Below, piece by piece: positions 12,007-26,193 of a stretch of DNA of 64,000 bases (within the stretch, counting starts at the first letter, position 1; the number at the start of each line of letters is the position of its first letter). The translations under genes and the position numbers were made by a program. The stretch spans positions 620,465-684,464 of the forward strand of contig CAJJDN010000021.1 of the NCBI GenBank assembly GCA_905182985.1. Reading direction: 5' to 3'. The notes under the pieces were generated by a model that was given only the letters and a program-made list of their open reading frames with translations, had not been told where the DNA came from and searched no databases. Source of the DNA: Paramecium sonneborni (Eukaryota; Ciliophora; Oligohymenophorea; Peniculida; Parameciidae).

Positions 12007-12755
12007 ATATCTGATTCAGATTTTGTTATGTCATTCTACTTTGATTGTAGATAATACTTTTAATCGAAACTAATTATTAAAGGAGTTTATTTAATTGGAA
12101 GTTCTTAACTAGATCTACCTGATGAATACATCTTATCACTACAAGTAGATGCACTCATTTCAGAATGATGAGGCTCTATTTACTTTTAATAATCTTTTAT
12201 TGTTATTGATTAATTTAAAAGATGTTTTATCACATCTTAATGGCTAGCTGTCCATTCTTCTATTATTATTAATGTTATTCTTGTTGATAATAGTTCCTTC
12301 TTATAATTTTAAGCCATTTATATTTATTGATCAAATTGTGTGAGAATATTCTAAAATGTTTCTTCATCTACTTCAGATAATATTTCTTATCTATTACTTA
12401 AAATATCATTCTAAATATTAAATACAACTGATTAGATTTAAGTAACCTCATCTCTTAGATTTTTGAATGTTTTATCTAATTCTAATTCATGATTATTTAA
12501 TTAAGTGATTAGATCTTTTCTTTTTTGCTCTAATAATGTCTGTATGTATTTAAATTGATGATCAATCCTACATTTTTGTTATGCATAGTGTTTTTTGATT
12601 GTTTATAATTTTGAATTCAAACTTTTGATACTATTTTAATCTTCATTAGCTATGTGATTACAAACTTGTAAAAATTCTTCAAGAATTTCATCTTTATTTA
12701 ATTATGAACATAAGCTTTCTTGTAAACTTTGTTGAATTTACCAAGATTTAGACAT
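11958..12755 (-). CDS. Coiled-coil protein, TRIM/B-box-like coiled coil without zinc finger
   Basis: 265 residues, no intron. Residues about 20-175 form heptad-rich helices with Leu/Ile spacing (QHKKHYAQQK-like and LLEQKRKDLITQLNNHELEL segments), resembling the coiled coil that follows B-boxes in TRIM-type ciliate proteins. No RING or B-box Cys/His cluster is seen. The C-terminus is Ser/Asp/Glu-rich and acidic (HDSCESDFLEEWAKQ). The start codon lies 75 bp downstream of the large USP gene's stop, same strand. A scaffolding role is possible; function unknown. Confidence 0.7.
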
Positions 12756-12830
12756 CTGTATTATTTATATATTAATATTTATTAATTATATTAACTGCTT
12801 ATTGTAATAATTTATTGATTTTTATTAATT

Positions 12831-15800
12831 TCATTCTTCATCTGAATCATTTTAATTAATTGAATTATTATTACCCTCTTCAGTGTCATTATCATGATCA
12901 GATTAATTTTCTATTGCCATTTCTTATGAATTATTATTGTATCCTAATAAAATCAAATTTATTTAATACCTGGTATTTTATTATTTGATGATAATGTATT
13001 ATACGGAGCAAGTTTTTCATTATCTTATTCTATATCTATACTTTGAGGTGCCATTTTGCCACTGAATGTAAGATGTATATAATCTCCCATTATTTTACTA
13101 ACAGTAGCAGTAATCCATTAATTTTGATCACTTTAAATAAAATAATATATTTACTAATAATCTATCTTATCATCTACTTTGATTGTTTTATCTGTTAAAT
13201 CATCATCAGTATCAAAATCTTCATTTTATTTAAATGGTTCCTTCGCCAAATTTAAGAATTGTAATTTTTTCCAATTCAATAATTTAATATATGCTTATTA
13301 TGTTATTGGTAAATATATATTATGTAATCTATGATTACATTTTTAAGAATTAGTATTATTTGATATTAGTTTTTCATTTGGATTTTATTATGTGTTATTA
13401 GTATCAATAATCCATGACCATACTCTTTAATTCTTAATCATCCATTAATATACTAATTAGTTTCTAAAGACCATCTAAAATTAATATAAATTGTATATAA
13501 ATACTCTCAAGATATATTGTTAACAAATATCTGTTTCAAAAAAATATTGATTTTACTTTTACATAACTTCCAATAGTCTTGACATTCCTTAATGAATCTA
13601 ATATTAATATATATTTATACTCTCATTAATTATAATGAATCTTTTAAATTGAATAGTCTTTTCAAAACAACCAAATATTTTCTATATTCTTTGTATTCTT
13701 TATCAGCTATTTATTTAATAATTGCTGTAAGAACCTAATCAGTTTATTTTTAATTTTCTTAGGATAGAACTGAAAGAATGTCAGATATCATCCTAATTGC
13801 CAATTTACTCTCACCTTCCTCTAATATTGCCATTAATATAGAATTATCAAATTATAATAATTATTACTCTTCTTAACTCATAACATTCTTTCCTTCAGTT
13901 TTGAGCAAGAAAGCTATTAATCTCCACATATAAACTCTACTTGTAGATGGACCAGAATTCATAGACTTTTCAAATTTCTTTTCAAGAAGTTCATCATAAT
14001 AATTAGATGCAATATCAACAGTTTAACTATTTTGATATCCTAAGAAACTATTATGATCTTCTATATATTAAATTATTTTAAGATCATCTAATTTTCTTAC
14101 AGATTCCATATTTGTGGTTTACAATTTATTAACATTTATTTATAATACATCTGTAAACAAATCCAAGAATTTACCCACTATTTTTTTAGATATCAAATAT
14201 TATGCATTGAATTTGCTTAATTTTGCAAATCGATAAAATAGATCATAATATTCAATTGAATTTTTTAGACTCTTCTTTAAATCTGGAATCATTCGAATCC
14301 AAGAATTTATTAAAGAAGCTACTTAAGACTTAGGTCTATCATCTACATATTCATTTAATATTTTATATCCCTCTTATTTTTATACAGTTTCAATAGCAGT
14401 AATAATTAAAGAAATAACAAACTTTCTCACCATTTTCTTTGAACAATCAAACTAAAATTCTCTTATGTAATGATACTAATTAAAACATTTTAATAACCAT
14501 TGACATGTGTTTAGAGATCTTCTTAATAGTTCTTAAATATCTAATATATTATTAGAAATAAATGTTTTGTCATTTTCTCTGACTGCACATGTCAAATAAA
14601 AAAAAACAAGAGTTTTCACTATTTATTCTGAAATTTAATTTGATTGCAATTAAAATTTTATTAAGTTTTAAATAAAGATAAAATATTCAGGACTGAATAT
14701 AAATCTTTAAATTTAAAACTTTCTATTTTCATCTTTTATTTCATCTAAAAATTATGTAGTATTTAAATCATTTTCAATATCCATCAATTCTTAATTATTA
14801 TTTAAAGGTTAGATTCTCTCATAAAAGAGCATATAGGCACTTTTTTATTTATCTTTAAATTAATTAGGATTTTTAGATTTGAAAATTCTATCAACACCCC
14901 CAAAACCATCATTTTTGACATCCTTAATATCTGCAGGTGATACAAAAATATCATTGAACTCATACCATTTATTTAAATCTGATCGATCTTAAATAAATGA
15001 ATAATAATGACCACAATCAGCTGAACCTATATGAATTACAACACCTGTTAATCTATATTAATAATATTCTAAAGGATTATCTTATCCATTTTAAAGATTT
15101 ACTCTATTTTCCTATTATCTTAATCCTTACTAAGAATATGGCAAAAGATCTAATTCAAATGGAAATTCAATTCTCTCATTTATTTTGAATTTTGCCATAG
15201 AATCAAAATCAAAATTGAATCTCTTCAAAACTAAAATAAGATGATCAGGCAACTTTTTAATACAAGTTCTCTTTAAAGCACTAACCTTTTTATTGCATTA
15301 TTCACAACTATAAGCATTTTCCCCCTCTAGTAAATCTCCTTGAACTAATGTTTATAGACATTCTTCTAAATTCTTTTTATTAGCCACTGGTAATGAAATT
15401 GCAAAGAAAGGTTCTTCTCTTTCTGAATAATGAGGACAAGTCTTTCCTATTATTTCACTAGATATAACTCCTCCAAAGTTTTTTTTTACTAAATCTTCAT
15501 CAGATGTTGACTTTATATTTAACTCTATTCTGTCCATTAATAAATTACAAAATTCATCAACATCCATTTATTCAAAAATATTAGTTGGATTTCCATCTAA
15601 ATCTTTAAATGCATGACAAAACTTTTTAGGATTATGATACTGTTTTTAAGAATGTTTTAATGCTAAAAATAAACATTTCAATTAATATAATAAATTCTCT
15701 TCTAATGTACATGTGCTCTTATCTTCAATTTACAATAACTTTTCTCTAAAAGCAGGAACCATATATAATTATTGAAGCAAAGAATTCATATAACAAATAC

Positions 15801-18800
15801 ATCCTAAATTGTATAGACCAACAAATCCTGTTGAAGATTTCTCATGAAATTTACTCTATATATTCCAATCATTGAAATTCTTTGTTCTCCATGTGTGTGT
15901 ATAATGCATAGGAGATACTATATCTAAAAACTTTTACATATTCTATGGAGATTTTATTAATGTAAAGAGACAATTAAATCCAGCTGATCTAGATTATTGT
16001 GATTTACATTTGCATCTTGTTTCTCCTTCATTTTCAAATAAATAACTAAGCAATTATTCAAATAATCCTTAATGATTTGATAGTTATGGAATTCTATCTA
16101 TTAATGCATTCAATAATTTTAATAAACCTATCAAAACTTAATCTTAATCCTTAACAGTATTTTCATTAAATGGTAACTATTATAAATTCTATCTAATATA
16201 TATTAATAGTTCTTCAAAGTTTAAATTCTCTATATTCAAATTTTATTCTTATAATAATAAATTACAACAAAATTCAAAGTAATGATCACATTTTTACTTT
16301 TTATTTTATATTACGTCCTTAAGAACCTATTCTAATACTATTCTTATTAAAAGCTTGCTTTCATTAGTATTTTTTAAACTTAATAATTATAAACTATATT
16401 CTTTTTTTAATTCTTAATTTTCATGTTCAACAAAGAAAGAATAAAGTTATTAATTTAATTCAGAATTATTAATGTATTATTTACATCCATCTTCATCTAA
16501 ATACAAAAAACATTTTCTAAGAAGACGAGATTCTATTTCATTCATTTCTTTCTATTAAGGACATTTCTTTTATCCAGATTCTAATTTTTTTTTAGTTTTA
16601 ATGTAAATGCATAATTGTTGAATAATATCTAAAATTTTTAACTTAATTTATTAAACTAATTATGGTTCTTTAATTTTAATTTTGGTATGACTCAATATTT
16701 CTAAATAAGTTAAGCAACATTTAATTTCAAGAGGACGTAATTAAAATTATAATTGTTGTCCTAAAAATTTTGATGTAACCAAATCAACACCATCACAATC
16801 ATTAAATTATTCACACCATTATTCGTTTTCTAATAATACTTATATGATTTATAATACATAAAACATATCAAAAAATTGATGGTCTTAATACTATTTCCAA
16901 TCTTTACAAGATTCAACTTACTTTTTCTTAATAATATTAATTGGTAATCTATTGATTAAATCCCAAACTTAAGTTAGGTATTCAATACTTTCTTGTTTAT
17001 CAAGTAATTTAAATAAAATTTCAAATGTACGTTATTCTTAAGAAAGATAATTTTTAGGATGATTTTTATTATTAATTTTAATTCTCACAGTAGCCAATTA
17101 ATAAAAGGCTTGTGAAATAAATGTTTCAACAAGATCATATTATTATTCAATAGGACGATTGTCAATAGTAACATCTAATTATAAATATGCAACTTATTGA
17201 TCTTCTGCTAATTTTTATTTCCATTAATTGATAGTAGTAGTATCACCTTCTTTGAATTCAAGATATTTAACGAAATTATTAGGTTATAAAAATTAAACTT
17301 TGAATTAAATATATTTATTAGGTTTAGCAGATTTTTTAGATGTAGGTCCACTCTAAAAATAATTGAATAATTATAATAGAAGATTGATTGATCTTGTAGT
17401 TAAGCTTGGACATTGTTATTGGATTAAATCTAAACATTTATCCATCATTTCTTAATAGATTTTATCTGATTATTAATCAAGAGTTTAATTGAGTTAAGTA
17501 TAGAGATTAATAATAAAATAAGAGATTGATTCTAAGAGTAGTTAATCTTGAACCTTTGCAAAAATACACCAAATAGCAGATTTACCTTCGAAATTGTGAT
17601 CTTAAACTAAGAATCTGGAAGAGTTATTAAAATATTTAAGTGTTTGGCGAGATTGATTACATGATTTAAAGAAAACCTGGAATAATTCAAAATCTTCGAT
17701 AGTATAGCTAATAATAGAAAAGAAAGAGGTACTTTTGGAAATCATTTCTATCAGGATTACATAAAACTGATTTAAAGAATTTGGATTCACCTTCTTTATC
17801 AAAATAGATTGGACATATTCTAAATTAATAGGCATCCATTTAATAATTGCTAATTAGAATTTTGTTCAATTCTTTTTTTTGAATTCCACCTTTTGTTTTA
17901 GCAGATAAAGCATCCCATAATCTTACACTTTAATCATAAGTAATTTTAAGATGAGTTTATATAAGTAGATAATGAAGCATTTGTAATCTAAAGAAAACAT
18001 TTTAACTAAATTTTTAAACTCCATTAATCACAATATCTTAAGGGATATCATTTTTAAAATATTAACGAACTTTTTCCATATAGACTTCAATATCTTTAAC
18101 AAATAATTCAATGATATTATATTTATCATCTGTTGATTAAATTAATTCTCTTTTACCATTAAAATCCTCTTTGAATTATTTATCAAGAAAATAATGAACA
18201 AAACTAATTGCCTAATATACAGATTAATGACTGCCTATTAATTCAAAGCATTTACTAAAATAATAAGAGATGAATTATTTAGTTTATGGTATTTAGGAAA
18301 TAATGAGTCTGGCTGCAGAGAAACATTGTTCTTAAATTACACTATTAGTTATTTAATCATCCTCTCTATCTTGTAATAATTCCCATAATTAATTAAATGT
18401 CATAAATCTCTTTTCTGGTTTTAATTACAATTATTATTCATGAAATTTCTATTATAAGGCTGATTCTGTAAATGTTCTTATCATACTTACAACATTATCA
18501 TTATATTTTGAGTAAGGAATTCCAGATATATGATTATATAATTTTTCAATTCCTTAAAAATTTAAATATGGTGAAACAGTCTTAAAAAATTCATACAATG
18601 CCAGTTAAGTAGTTTCATGCTTATCATAATTATTTGTCCATATTTTATCTATATAATCTATTGGAAATGATTAATTTCGACATAAAAATACTGCTACATC
18701 ACTTGATCTCTTTATTAATTCTGGATGTACAGAATCTCCTAAAAGAGTATAATCTAAAATTCGATTTTAACTTATCCACCCTATCAAATCCTCTTTAATA

Positions 18801-20297
18801 ATTGAACTTCTAAATTTATTATTTGACTATTCAAATTTAAGTTTCTCAGTAAAATCTTTTATTTCACTAATCCCTTTAACTCTCTTTTCTAAAAAAGCTG
18901 ATTTTATAAATTTTAAAGACAATTGTAATTAAATTTCATCAGTCAATTTATTTAGTTAATCTTCTGTAAAACCCTTTTAAAAATAATATTAATATTCTTA
19001 AGTGAGTTCTTTAATCTAATCTATATCAGTATCTTTAATATCTTAAACAGTTAAATTATTTACTCTATTTTATAACCATTCCAATGTCTTCCTTGCCATT
19101 GTTGCTTATTCTGCCAATTAAAAATAAGATGATAAATATTACTATGTAATTACTATTCTATTCATAGCCTTTAAAGGAATGTAATTATAATCAGTATTTT
19201 CTTATTATTATTTTAATAATCCTTCCCAAGCTTATAATCCTCCTATTTATCTAAAAAAAGACATTATTCTCAAATAAAATGGCCAAGTTTTCTTTATACA
19301 TTTTATAATATCTGTTGCACCTGTAAAAAGTTTCCAATCTTCAATATTTGGATTTATTGCAAAACCTTATGTGTTTTAATTTGGAAAGAATTTCTCTAAT
19401 TATTACTATAAATTCTCATAATTTAGCTTATTATTAATATAAATTGAACTTACATAAAAAAAAGAGTTTTCTGGTTTCAAAACTCGCCATATGGAACCAA
19501 AAAGCATACAAAAGGCTTCACATACTTCTTAAAGACAAGCTGCGATTGACACACGTTCATCTAGGATGTACAATTCTTAATTGTTTTGGAATCTCATATA
19601 CTGAGTTAGTGAGAATATTTGTTTACATCTGCAAAGTACTTTGGAAATTGTTCAAAATACCACTTTATGAAAATGTAGTAAGTTTTTATATATTCCAATA
19701 CTATAGGCAAATCTTTTGATGAAAATTCATTAGAAAGTACCATATCTAACCAAATAAATTGTCTCACACGCACAGATTAACATATTTCAATTGGAGAATA
19801 ACCTTAAAAATTATTTTACATTATTTATATTAGTTCCTTTGTATTTTTCTCACATTCCTCTCTTGAATATTTTAGATAATCTCGTGAAGTCTTACTTTAT
19901 CTAAAATCTTCTCCAGTATAGTCTTTATGTAAATAATTACTTACTTTATGTAAATTTTCTAGCAAAATTGATCTTATTTTACGATAATTTAATTGTCTAT
20001 ATACTTTAAACATATAAATTATACCTCATTCTCTTTCTTTGATAAACCATCATATGTGATCTCTATTTCTTTTTCATTTTTTTACAAAATGTATGCCAAC
20101 TTATATTGTTTGCTTCCTTGATGATAAACATCAATGTAATTTCCAACAAATAACTGTTCAATCAATTCTGGTTTCTTCTTACTCTTCTTCACCTCCATAT
20201 TTTTATTTAAATTAATATTTAACAAAACACAATAGGATACCACCATTTTTATTAATTCATTTAATACATCATGTTCTCTACTTCCCTTCCACCCCAT
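12831..20297 (-). CDS. Giant ubiquitin carboxyl-terminal hydrolase, USP9X/USP24/USP34 type
   Basis: Cysteine protease removing ubiquitin from proteins. The product is about 2463 residues, the scale of the USP9X family. A long helical N-terminal region (about residues 1-1450) precedes the USP domain. Cys box: GFVGLYNLGCICYMNSLLQQ, catalytic Cys codon 15793-15795. Then MDVDEFCNLLMDRIE, GDLLEGENAYSCEQCNKKV with zinc-type CxxC, LVLKRFNFDFD, and the His box SADCGHYYSFI (His codon 15007-15009) followed by WYEFND. A C-terminal helical region ends in an acidic Asn/Asp tail. Introns recognised: 20025-20047, 19601-19626 and 12944-12969; removing them gives an exact multiple of three. The start MGWKGSREHDVLNEL is the first usable ATG but a further upstream exon cannot be excluded. 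Confidence 0.93.
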
Positions 20298-20478
20298 AAA
20301 CCATTTTATTTTTTAAATAAAAACCAATCCCCCCTTAGTGATCTATAATAATATATAATTTTATAATAAGAGATTATAATATTTCCATTGTCCATTTATT
20401 TTCTATCCTTAAACTATTATCAATAACAATCCAAAGGGTTTTAGTCAATTAAATCAGTAATTTTAATAATTTTTAATA

Positions 20479-22070
20479 ATGAACATTGATTTTTCAAGAA
20501 TTCTCGAATTACTAAAAGAAATACCATCTCATGTTTTTAAACAGAGCTGTCTAACCATATTACCTCAAAATTAAATGGATGAAATCAATAAGACTATTCC
20601 CATATTAAAACAACATTTAATCATATATTCCACCATCTAAGAAAGCTTCCTTAATATTTCTATATTACTCATACCTAATTTACTTGTGATTGCTGATCAA
20701 TACTTAGTACTATCTAATTGTAGAATTGTCAAGTTGAAATAATGCTCCAAATATGATCTTCATATTATATAACTATCAAATGCAACTGGACATCTATTGT
20801 TATTCTTCAGTACTAAATAACAATATAAAGAATGGATGGCTAAATTAAAATCTTTTTGCAAGCTCACTAATTTTTCAAACAAATTCTAACTATTAGAATA
20901 GATCATAAAAGATTATTATATTATCCAGCATAAAAAAACCAAGAAGTATTATACAGCTTATGTCCATTCCATAAGAGCCTCATCACCAGTAGACATTTTA
21001 CATAGTGAAATTCAAACCTTAAGAAGCATTAAACATCCATCATTATTAGACTTAAAATGGGTGTATGAAGATCACCATTACATATATTTAATATATGAAT
21101 ATTTTAAGTGTGAGAAATTATTGGATCTCCTAAATTAAGGTTTGATTTTGGATCAAACATAATTAGCATCAGTATATTTGCCTTACTTAATTTTAGATAA
21201 TTTTGTAATTATTGTAATCTCTTAAATTTTTAAGAAAAAATAACATTTATCATGGCAACATTACTCCAAATAACATCCTTATTAATACCTAATCTTCATT
21301 TCTTTAACTCTTTATTGTCAATATGGCATTTATAAGTCGAATTGATTAAGAACCTCTATAATAGTACTTATTAAATGTCCATGAGAGTTATATTGCTCCT
21401 GAAATTAAGTAAGGTATTGCTAAGCCATCAGTTGAAAGCGATGTATATTAAATAGGGATTGTATTATATTTTTTGACATTTTATATTCATTAAAAAAGAA
21501 AAGATGAAAGAGTGGATAGAATTTAATTAGATTTAATTGATAAAGCAGAAGAATATTTATCATAACTTGATAAGAATACTTAATGTATGAATTTTGTAAT
21601 TTAAGATAAGTATAAAATGGTTTATTGTGCTTCTTAATTAGATTTATTGAGAAGATTACTTGATAAAAAAGAGAATAGAATAAGATTAGAAGAAGCAATG
21701 AAACATCATTGGTTTGTAAATATAAAGTAGAAATTAAAACCAAAAATAGAACGTAGAAAATAACATTTGCCATCATTAAAAACAATAATAGAATTATGTG
21801 AATAAAATGAATCTTCAAAATATTTTGTGAAATAATAGAAAATAATAGATGAGGAATCTGGTATTATTATATTTGATAAAATACATAGTGCTTGAAGAGA
21901 ATAATTCTATAGAAGAGTTGATGTATTAATTAGAGAAGAACCAACAATCAAAAAGGCCTTCAAAAGAAAATCATGAGAAATTAAGAATGTTTGAATAATT
22001 TAAGACCTAAATAGAATGTGATAAAACAAGTTAATAGAAATAATTTGTATTTTCGAAAAGTATAATGTGA
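20479..22070 (+). CDS. Protein-kinase-fold pseudokinase with N-terminal PH-like region
   Basis: 512 residues after removing introns 21172-21196 and 21861-21888. Residues about 65-140 (LVIADQYLVLS, then HLLLFFSTKQQYKEWMAKLK) resemble a PH domain's strands and terminal Trp helix. The kinase-like domain follows, with alpha-C EIQTLRSIKHPSLL and hinge IYLIYEYFKCEKLL retained. The Gly-loop is absent, the VAIK Lys is missing (TAYVHS), HRDxxxxN reads HGNITPNN and DFG reads NMA. SYIAPEI (APE motif) and SDVYQIGIVLY (helix F Asp) persist. All three catalytic signatures are lost, so it is almost certainly inactive and likely a scaffold or allosteric partner. It ends convergently 34 bp from a phosphatase gene. 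Confidence 0.85.
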
Positions 22071-22104
22071 TGAAAAGACTATTAAGTTTTATACTATATA
22101 AAAA

Positions 22105-22958
22105 TCAATAACATCCTTATCTATAAGTAGAAAAGTGTAAAGGATTCTATCCATATGGGACACTGTAATTTCTAACATATGGTGCATAATGTTATGGCAT
22201 ATAGGGATAATGCATTTATCTAAAATAAATAATAATATAATGTTTACCTTGAGTTAAGTCTTTCATAATTATATTGAGATTATCTCATTAAGTCTGAAGC
22301 ACTGTGATATTAACGATTAGGTTGATATTATTGGTAGAGAGAGTTGTAATTTTCAGTTGGATGTTAAACATATTAACTTTGACGAAGGTTGTTTTAAGAG
22401 TGTTATCTTTCCTTCTATTTGGCAGTTGAAGTTCTTAGAGAATTAGATCCCTATAATTTAGATTCATATTATTTTAATTGTCTCATGAATCCAGGATTGG
22501 GATTAACAATGGGTCTTTAGTTCTAAACATGTTTAAAAGCTTATTCCAACGACATGTTTTAAGTTTTCATTAGATAAGCTATAACAATCGTTGCCGATCT
22601 TGAAACACCTGCATGACAATGCACCAATACATTTGTTTACTATCTATTAACATCTATAAAATCAAGTGCTTCATCAAAATGCTTACTTAAATTTACAAAG
22701 TCAGCATCATCTACTCTAATAAACTACTCTATAATAAATTACTATATACCTTATGAGCTATATGTGCATCATATGTGTAATCCTTTGTACTCATTACAGC
22801 TAATATTGCACCAACATCATGATGTCCTAATAATTTACCATTACCAGCACTCTCAATATTTCCTAAATACAATCCTCCTTTCCCATTCTAACCTTAAATT
22901 ATACAATTCATTGGATCTATTATCTTATTTTTAATCTTATACCTCCTAATCTTGGCAT
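22105..22958 (-). CDS. Dual-specificity protein phosphatase (active-site intact)
   Basis: 257 residues. DSP domain in the N-terminal 150 residues: GGLYLGNIESAGN, GAILAVMST, VDDADFVNLSKHFDEALDFI, and the complete signature VLVHCHAGVSRSATIVIAYL, with nucleophilic Cys and P-loop Arg near residue 105 and Asp of DDADF as general acid candidate. GFMRQL follows. The C-terminal 110 residues are a Gln/Tyr/Ser/Asn-rich tail of unknown role. Introns 22917-22942, 22724-22749 and 22220-22247 all end in TAG and give an exact frame. Substrate not predictable. It is a clear contrast with the dead homologue at 6564-7802. Confidence 0.93.
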
Positions 22959-23184
22959 TAAATATGAGTGGAACATAAACAAACAGATAAATTAAAATAA
23001 TATTCAATTAACGAAAAATTTTGTTAAATTTTTATATTCAAACTACACATTCATTTTCTTATTATCAATATATCTAATTCTAATCTCTAAATTACTTCCT
23101 TTCTATTATTTTCTGTTTTAATTTTATTATTATAGCTATCCTATTTATTTAATATCATTTATTAATTTTCTAAACTTATTTTAA

Positions 23185-24540
23185 ATGAGATCTAGATTTC
23201 TACCAACAGGAGACAAAATCATTGTTCCAGATATTAAAAATACATAAGAATATGGTAAATTATTTGATGAGGAAATATTTTAATCTAAAATAAGAGCTTA
23301 AAGAGAATATGAAATGAAACTTTAAGAGTATTTAGATTAAGTTAAAGTTGTAGATGATTTCATCTTTAAAATCTTAGATATTATCTCTTCATCACTTTAA
23401 AATTCAAAAACTCCAGATCCTTCTTTATTAACTGATTTAAAAAAATTGAGATTATCTCTTAAATTTGATGATCATTACAAAGAAAGCATTGAACCATTAA
23501 ATGAAGCATTACTATGGATCAAAGCTTCATAGCATCTTTTCTCAGTTATCAATTAAATTAATCTTCTGAGAAATATCATTTGTGCTCCATTATCATAAGA
23601 TTATATTAGAAGAATGAAAAATTTCTCAGAAGATTTCGAATTATTGCTCAAAGAACATAAATCAATTGAAGTTAAATCTCCATTTAGTTTTAAATAATAA
23701 AAATAACCATACTTAGAATCTGCCTAGCTTTTCGATGAACTTCTACTCAGAACTCTTAAAGCTATGAAACATATTCAATAATATTCTACTTACAGTATGT
23801 AAATTGCTGCTTATTATACTGAATTTTAACATCACATTAATGGTTCTATTAAAGTTAATCAAGAATATATGGAACTTATTCATAATTTAGTTTTATTTTA
23901 TTAAAATGAATCTTCTCAATTTATACCTTTATAAAAGGCATTAGAAGGAATTCCAAATAATTTAATATTTCATGAACAATTGGCCAATGTTAAAAATCTT
24001 TTATAAAATTACAAAAAATAATTAAACTTAGAAGATTTCAAAGAATTAGATCAAATATTCTAAAAATATCTTAAATAATAGCAACCTATTTTCTCCCTTG
24101 AATAATTGAGAATTGATTTATTCTTTATATTAAATGATGAAGAAGACTTTATAACAGTTATGAAAAGCTTTAAAAGAGTTTGCTCTTAATCTAATGTAGA
24201 TCTAGATTCTTATGATGACTTATTAAAAGAGTTAATTAATTTCACATCCATTAAAAGAGATAATAAGATTGCTTAATTAGAAGATAATTTCATTATTATT
24301 TCATTTGTTTAAAACGATAAGAAAGATTGGCAATAATTTTTAAAATTATGTATAACGAAATTAGGAGTTTTTTTAAAAGATGCAGAGAAATAATAAGTGG
24401 AAAATCCTTAACATTATTTAAATGACTTTAAGCATACAGCTAATTAATTAAGACCTTAAAAAAATACTTATAGCAATACCAATTTATTGCAACTTTATGA
24501 TAAAATTATTGAGTTATTTGAAGCAAATTTAAAAAAATGA
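23185..24540 (+). CDS. Uncharacterised alpha-helical protein
   Basis: 451 residues, one uninterrupted frame from ATG to TGA. The sequence is predominantly amphipathic helix (for example AQREYEMKLQEYLDQVKVV and LRNIICAPLSQDYIRRM), lacks signal peptide, membrane spans or zinc motifs, and ends KIIELFEANLKK. The helical bundle style resembles adaptor or CAP-N-like proteins, but no diagnostic motif supports any family. The start MRSRFLPTGDKIIVPD is the only ATG in frame near the 5' end. Confidence 0.75.
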
Positions 24541-24826
24541 TCAATTAAATTTTTAACTTCTGAAATTCTTTGAGCTCTCTTTCTATTCTGGTTATGGTAA
24601 AAAAGAATCTGAAAAAAGGATTTGGTTAGAGATTTATTAAATTGTTAGAGAGTTTTTTTTTTTCAAAATATTTAATATAAATTTAGTTCATACTGTCTCC
24701 TCTAAATTATGTAATGAAATTTTAAAATTAAGATAGAATATTATTTATCAGTTCTATTGGTACATGTTGTAAGTAAGAATAAACTAATTAAAATTAATAC
24801 ATTATGAGATGATGTCATTAAAAAAA

Positions 24827-26193
24827 ATGGGAAATAATTAATCTTAGGAATCTTTATCTAAGTCAAATTCAGATGTTAAAGTCTTAGATGTTAAGAAATT
24901 TATAAGTATTAAAAGAGACCCAGTTACAGGAAAATTGATTGGTGTTCCTAAAGAATGGGCATCTCATCTTGATGCTGACTAAAAATAAATTGTAGAGACT
25001 AATTAACTTCCAGAAGAAGTGAAAATTCATAAATTACCTGAGAGTATTTTAGATTTACAAAATTCTATTCAAAACTAAAAGAATTAGAGATAAGAATTTA
25101 TAATAGATAGAAATGCAAATTTAGGTCTGAAGGGTCTGGACATTGAAATAGAAAAATAAATATATAATAGCGGTGTGAGTAGGAATGAAATTATTAAAGA
25201 TTCTGATAACTTTATCTCTATACTTGAAATATATGATGGAAAAGAATTATCATGTAAATAAAACTTTAGTGAGATGACGTAAACTGAATTTTTGATTGAA
25301 AATCCTGCTCAAAAGTATATATTTAATGAATAAATTGATAAAGGGGTAAATTGTAAACTTTATAAAATAATTGATAGACAACTAAATAAGGTTTTGGTTG
25401 CTAAGGTATTTAAATTTCATGATAACTTTAATTGTTATCACTTTAAAAGAGAAATAAGTTAAATTCAACAATTGGAGTGTCCATATATTGTAAAATATTA
25501 TGAAACATATCTTTATAGTGGATGTTTGTAAATAATCATAATAATACTAGCTTCATAATATAAGAGTTTATGAATTTTGGAAACCTAAAAAAATTGATCA
25601 GACTTTATGAAAAAAAGATTGATGAATCAATAATTGGATATATACTTTATCAAATAATGATAGGTTTGAAATATTTGCATTTTAAAGGCAAAATTCATAA
25701 ACATTTAAGTTCAAAAAAAGTATTGATTAATGAAAAAGGAGATGTCAAATTGTTGATTATTGATTGCAAAATTGAATTTAAAAAAGATAAGGATCCGTAT
25801 TGGATTGCCCCAGAAATAATAGAATAATAAATTATACAAGAAATATCTGATATTTGGGGTTTAGGAATCATAGCATATGAACTCTCAGAACTAAATCCTC
25901 CTTATTTTGATGAACATCCTATAAGAGTTATGTACAACATAGTGAATTAACCTGCTCCTAAAATTAGTAAGCAAAGAAGCTCTCAATTTTAAGATTTTAC
26001 TCAAAAGTGTTTAATTAAGGTATTTTTTCTCAATATTTAGAATTATGAGAAAAGATCCTAATTAAGAGATTTGCTGAAACATGATTTTATAATCTAAAAC
26101 AGGGAGAGAGGAAGATAAAATCTAATTGATTTATTCAAGAATATGAATGTAGATTAAAAATAGAAATTGAAAAAAAACAATAGTTTAAAATGA
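24827..26193 (+). CDS. STE20/PAK-like pseudokinase with partial CRIB motif
   Basis: 440 residues after introns 25528-25550 and 26020-26040. Start chosen at MGNNQSQES because Gly2 and Ser6 make a classic N-myristoylation signal; an in-frame ATG lies 15 nt upstream. Residues about 24-43 ([20 protein letters not shown]) match the C-terminal half of a PAK CRIB box but lack the HxxHVG Cdc42-binding core. The kinase domain is PAK-like ([32 protein letters not shown], then [20 protein letters not shown]). Catalytic residues are gone: HRDLKxxN is [11 protein letters not shown] is DCK, and the Gly-loop and VAIK Lys are altered (VAKVFKF). Predicted membrane-anchored and inactive. Confidence 0.85.

Noticed and set aside
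19444..19719. 91-codon plus-strand frame
   Set aside because: Antisense to conserved sequence of the large ubiquitin hydrolase.
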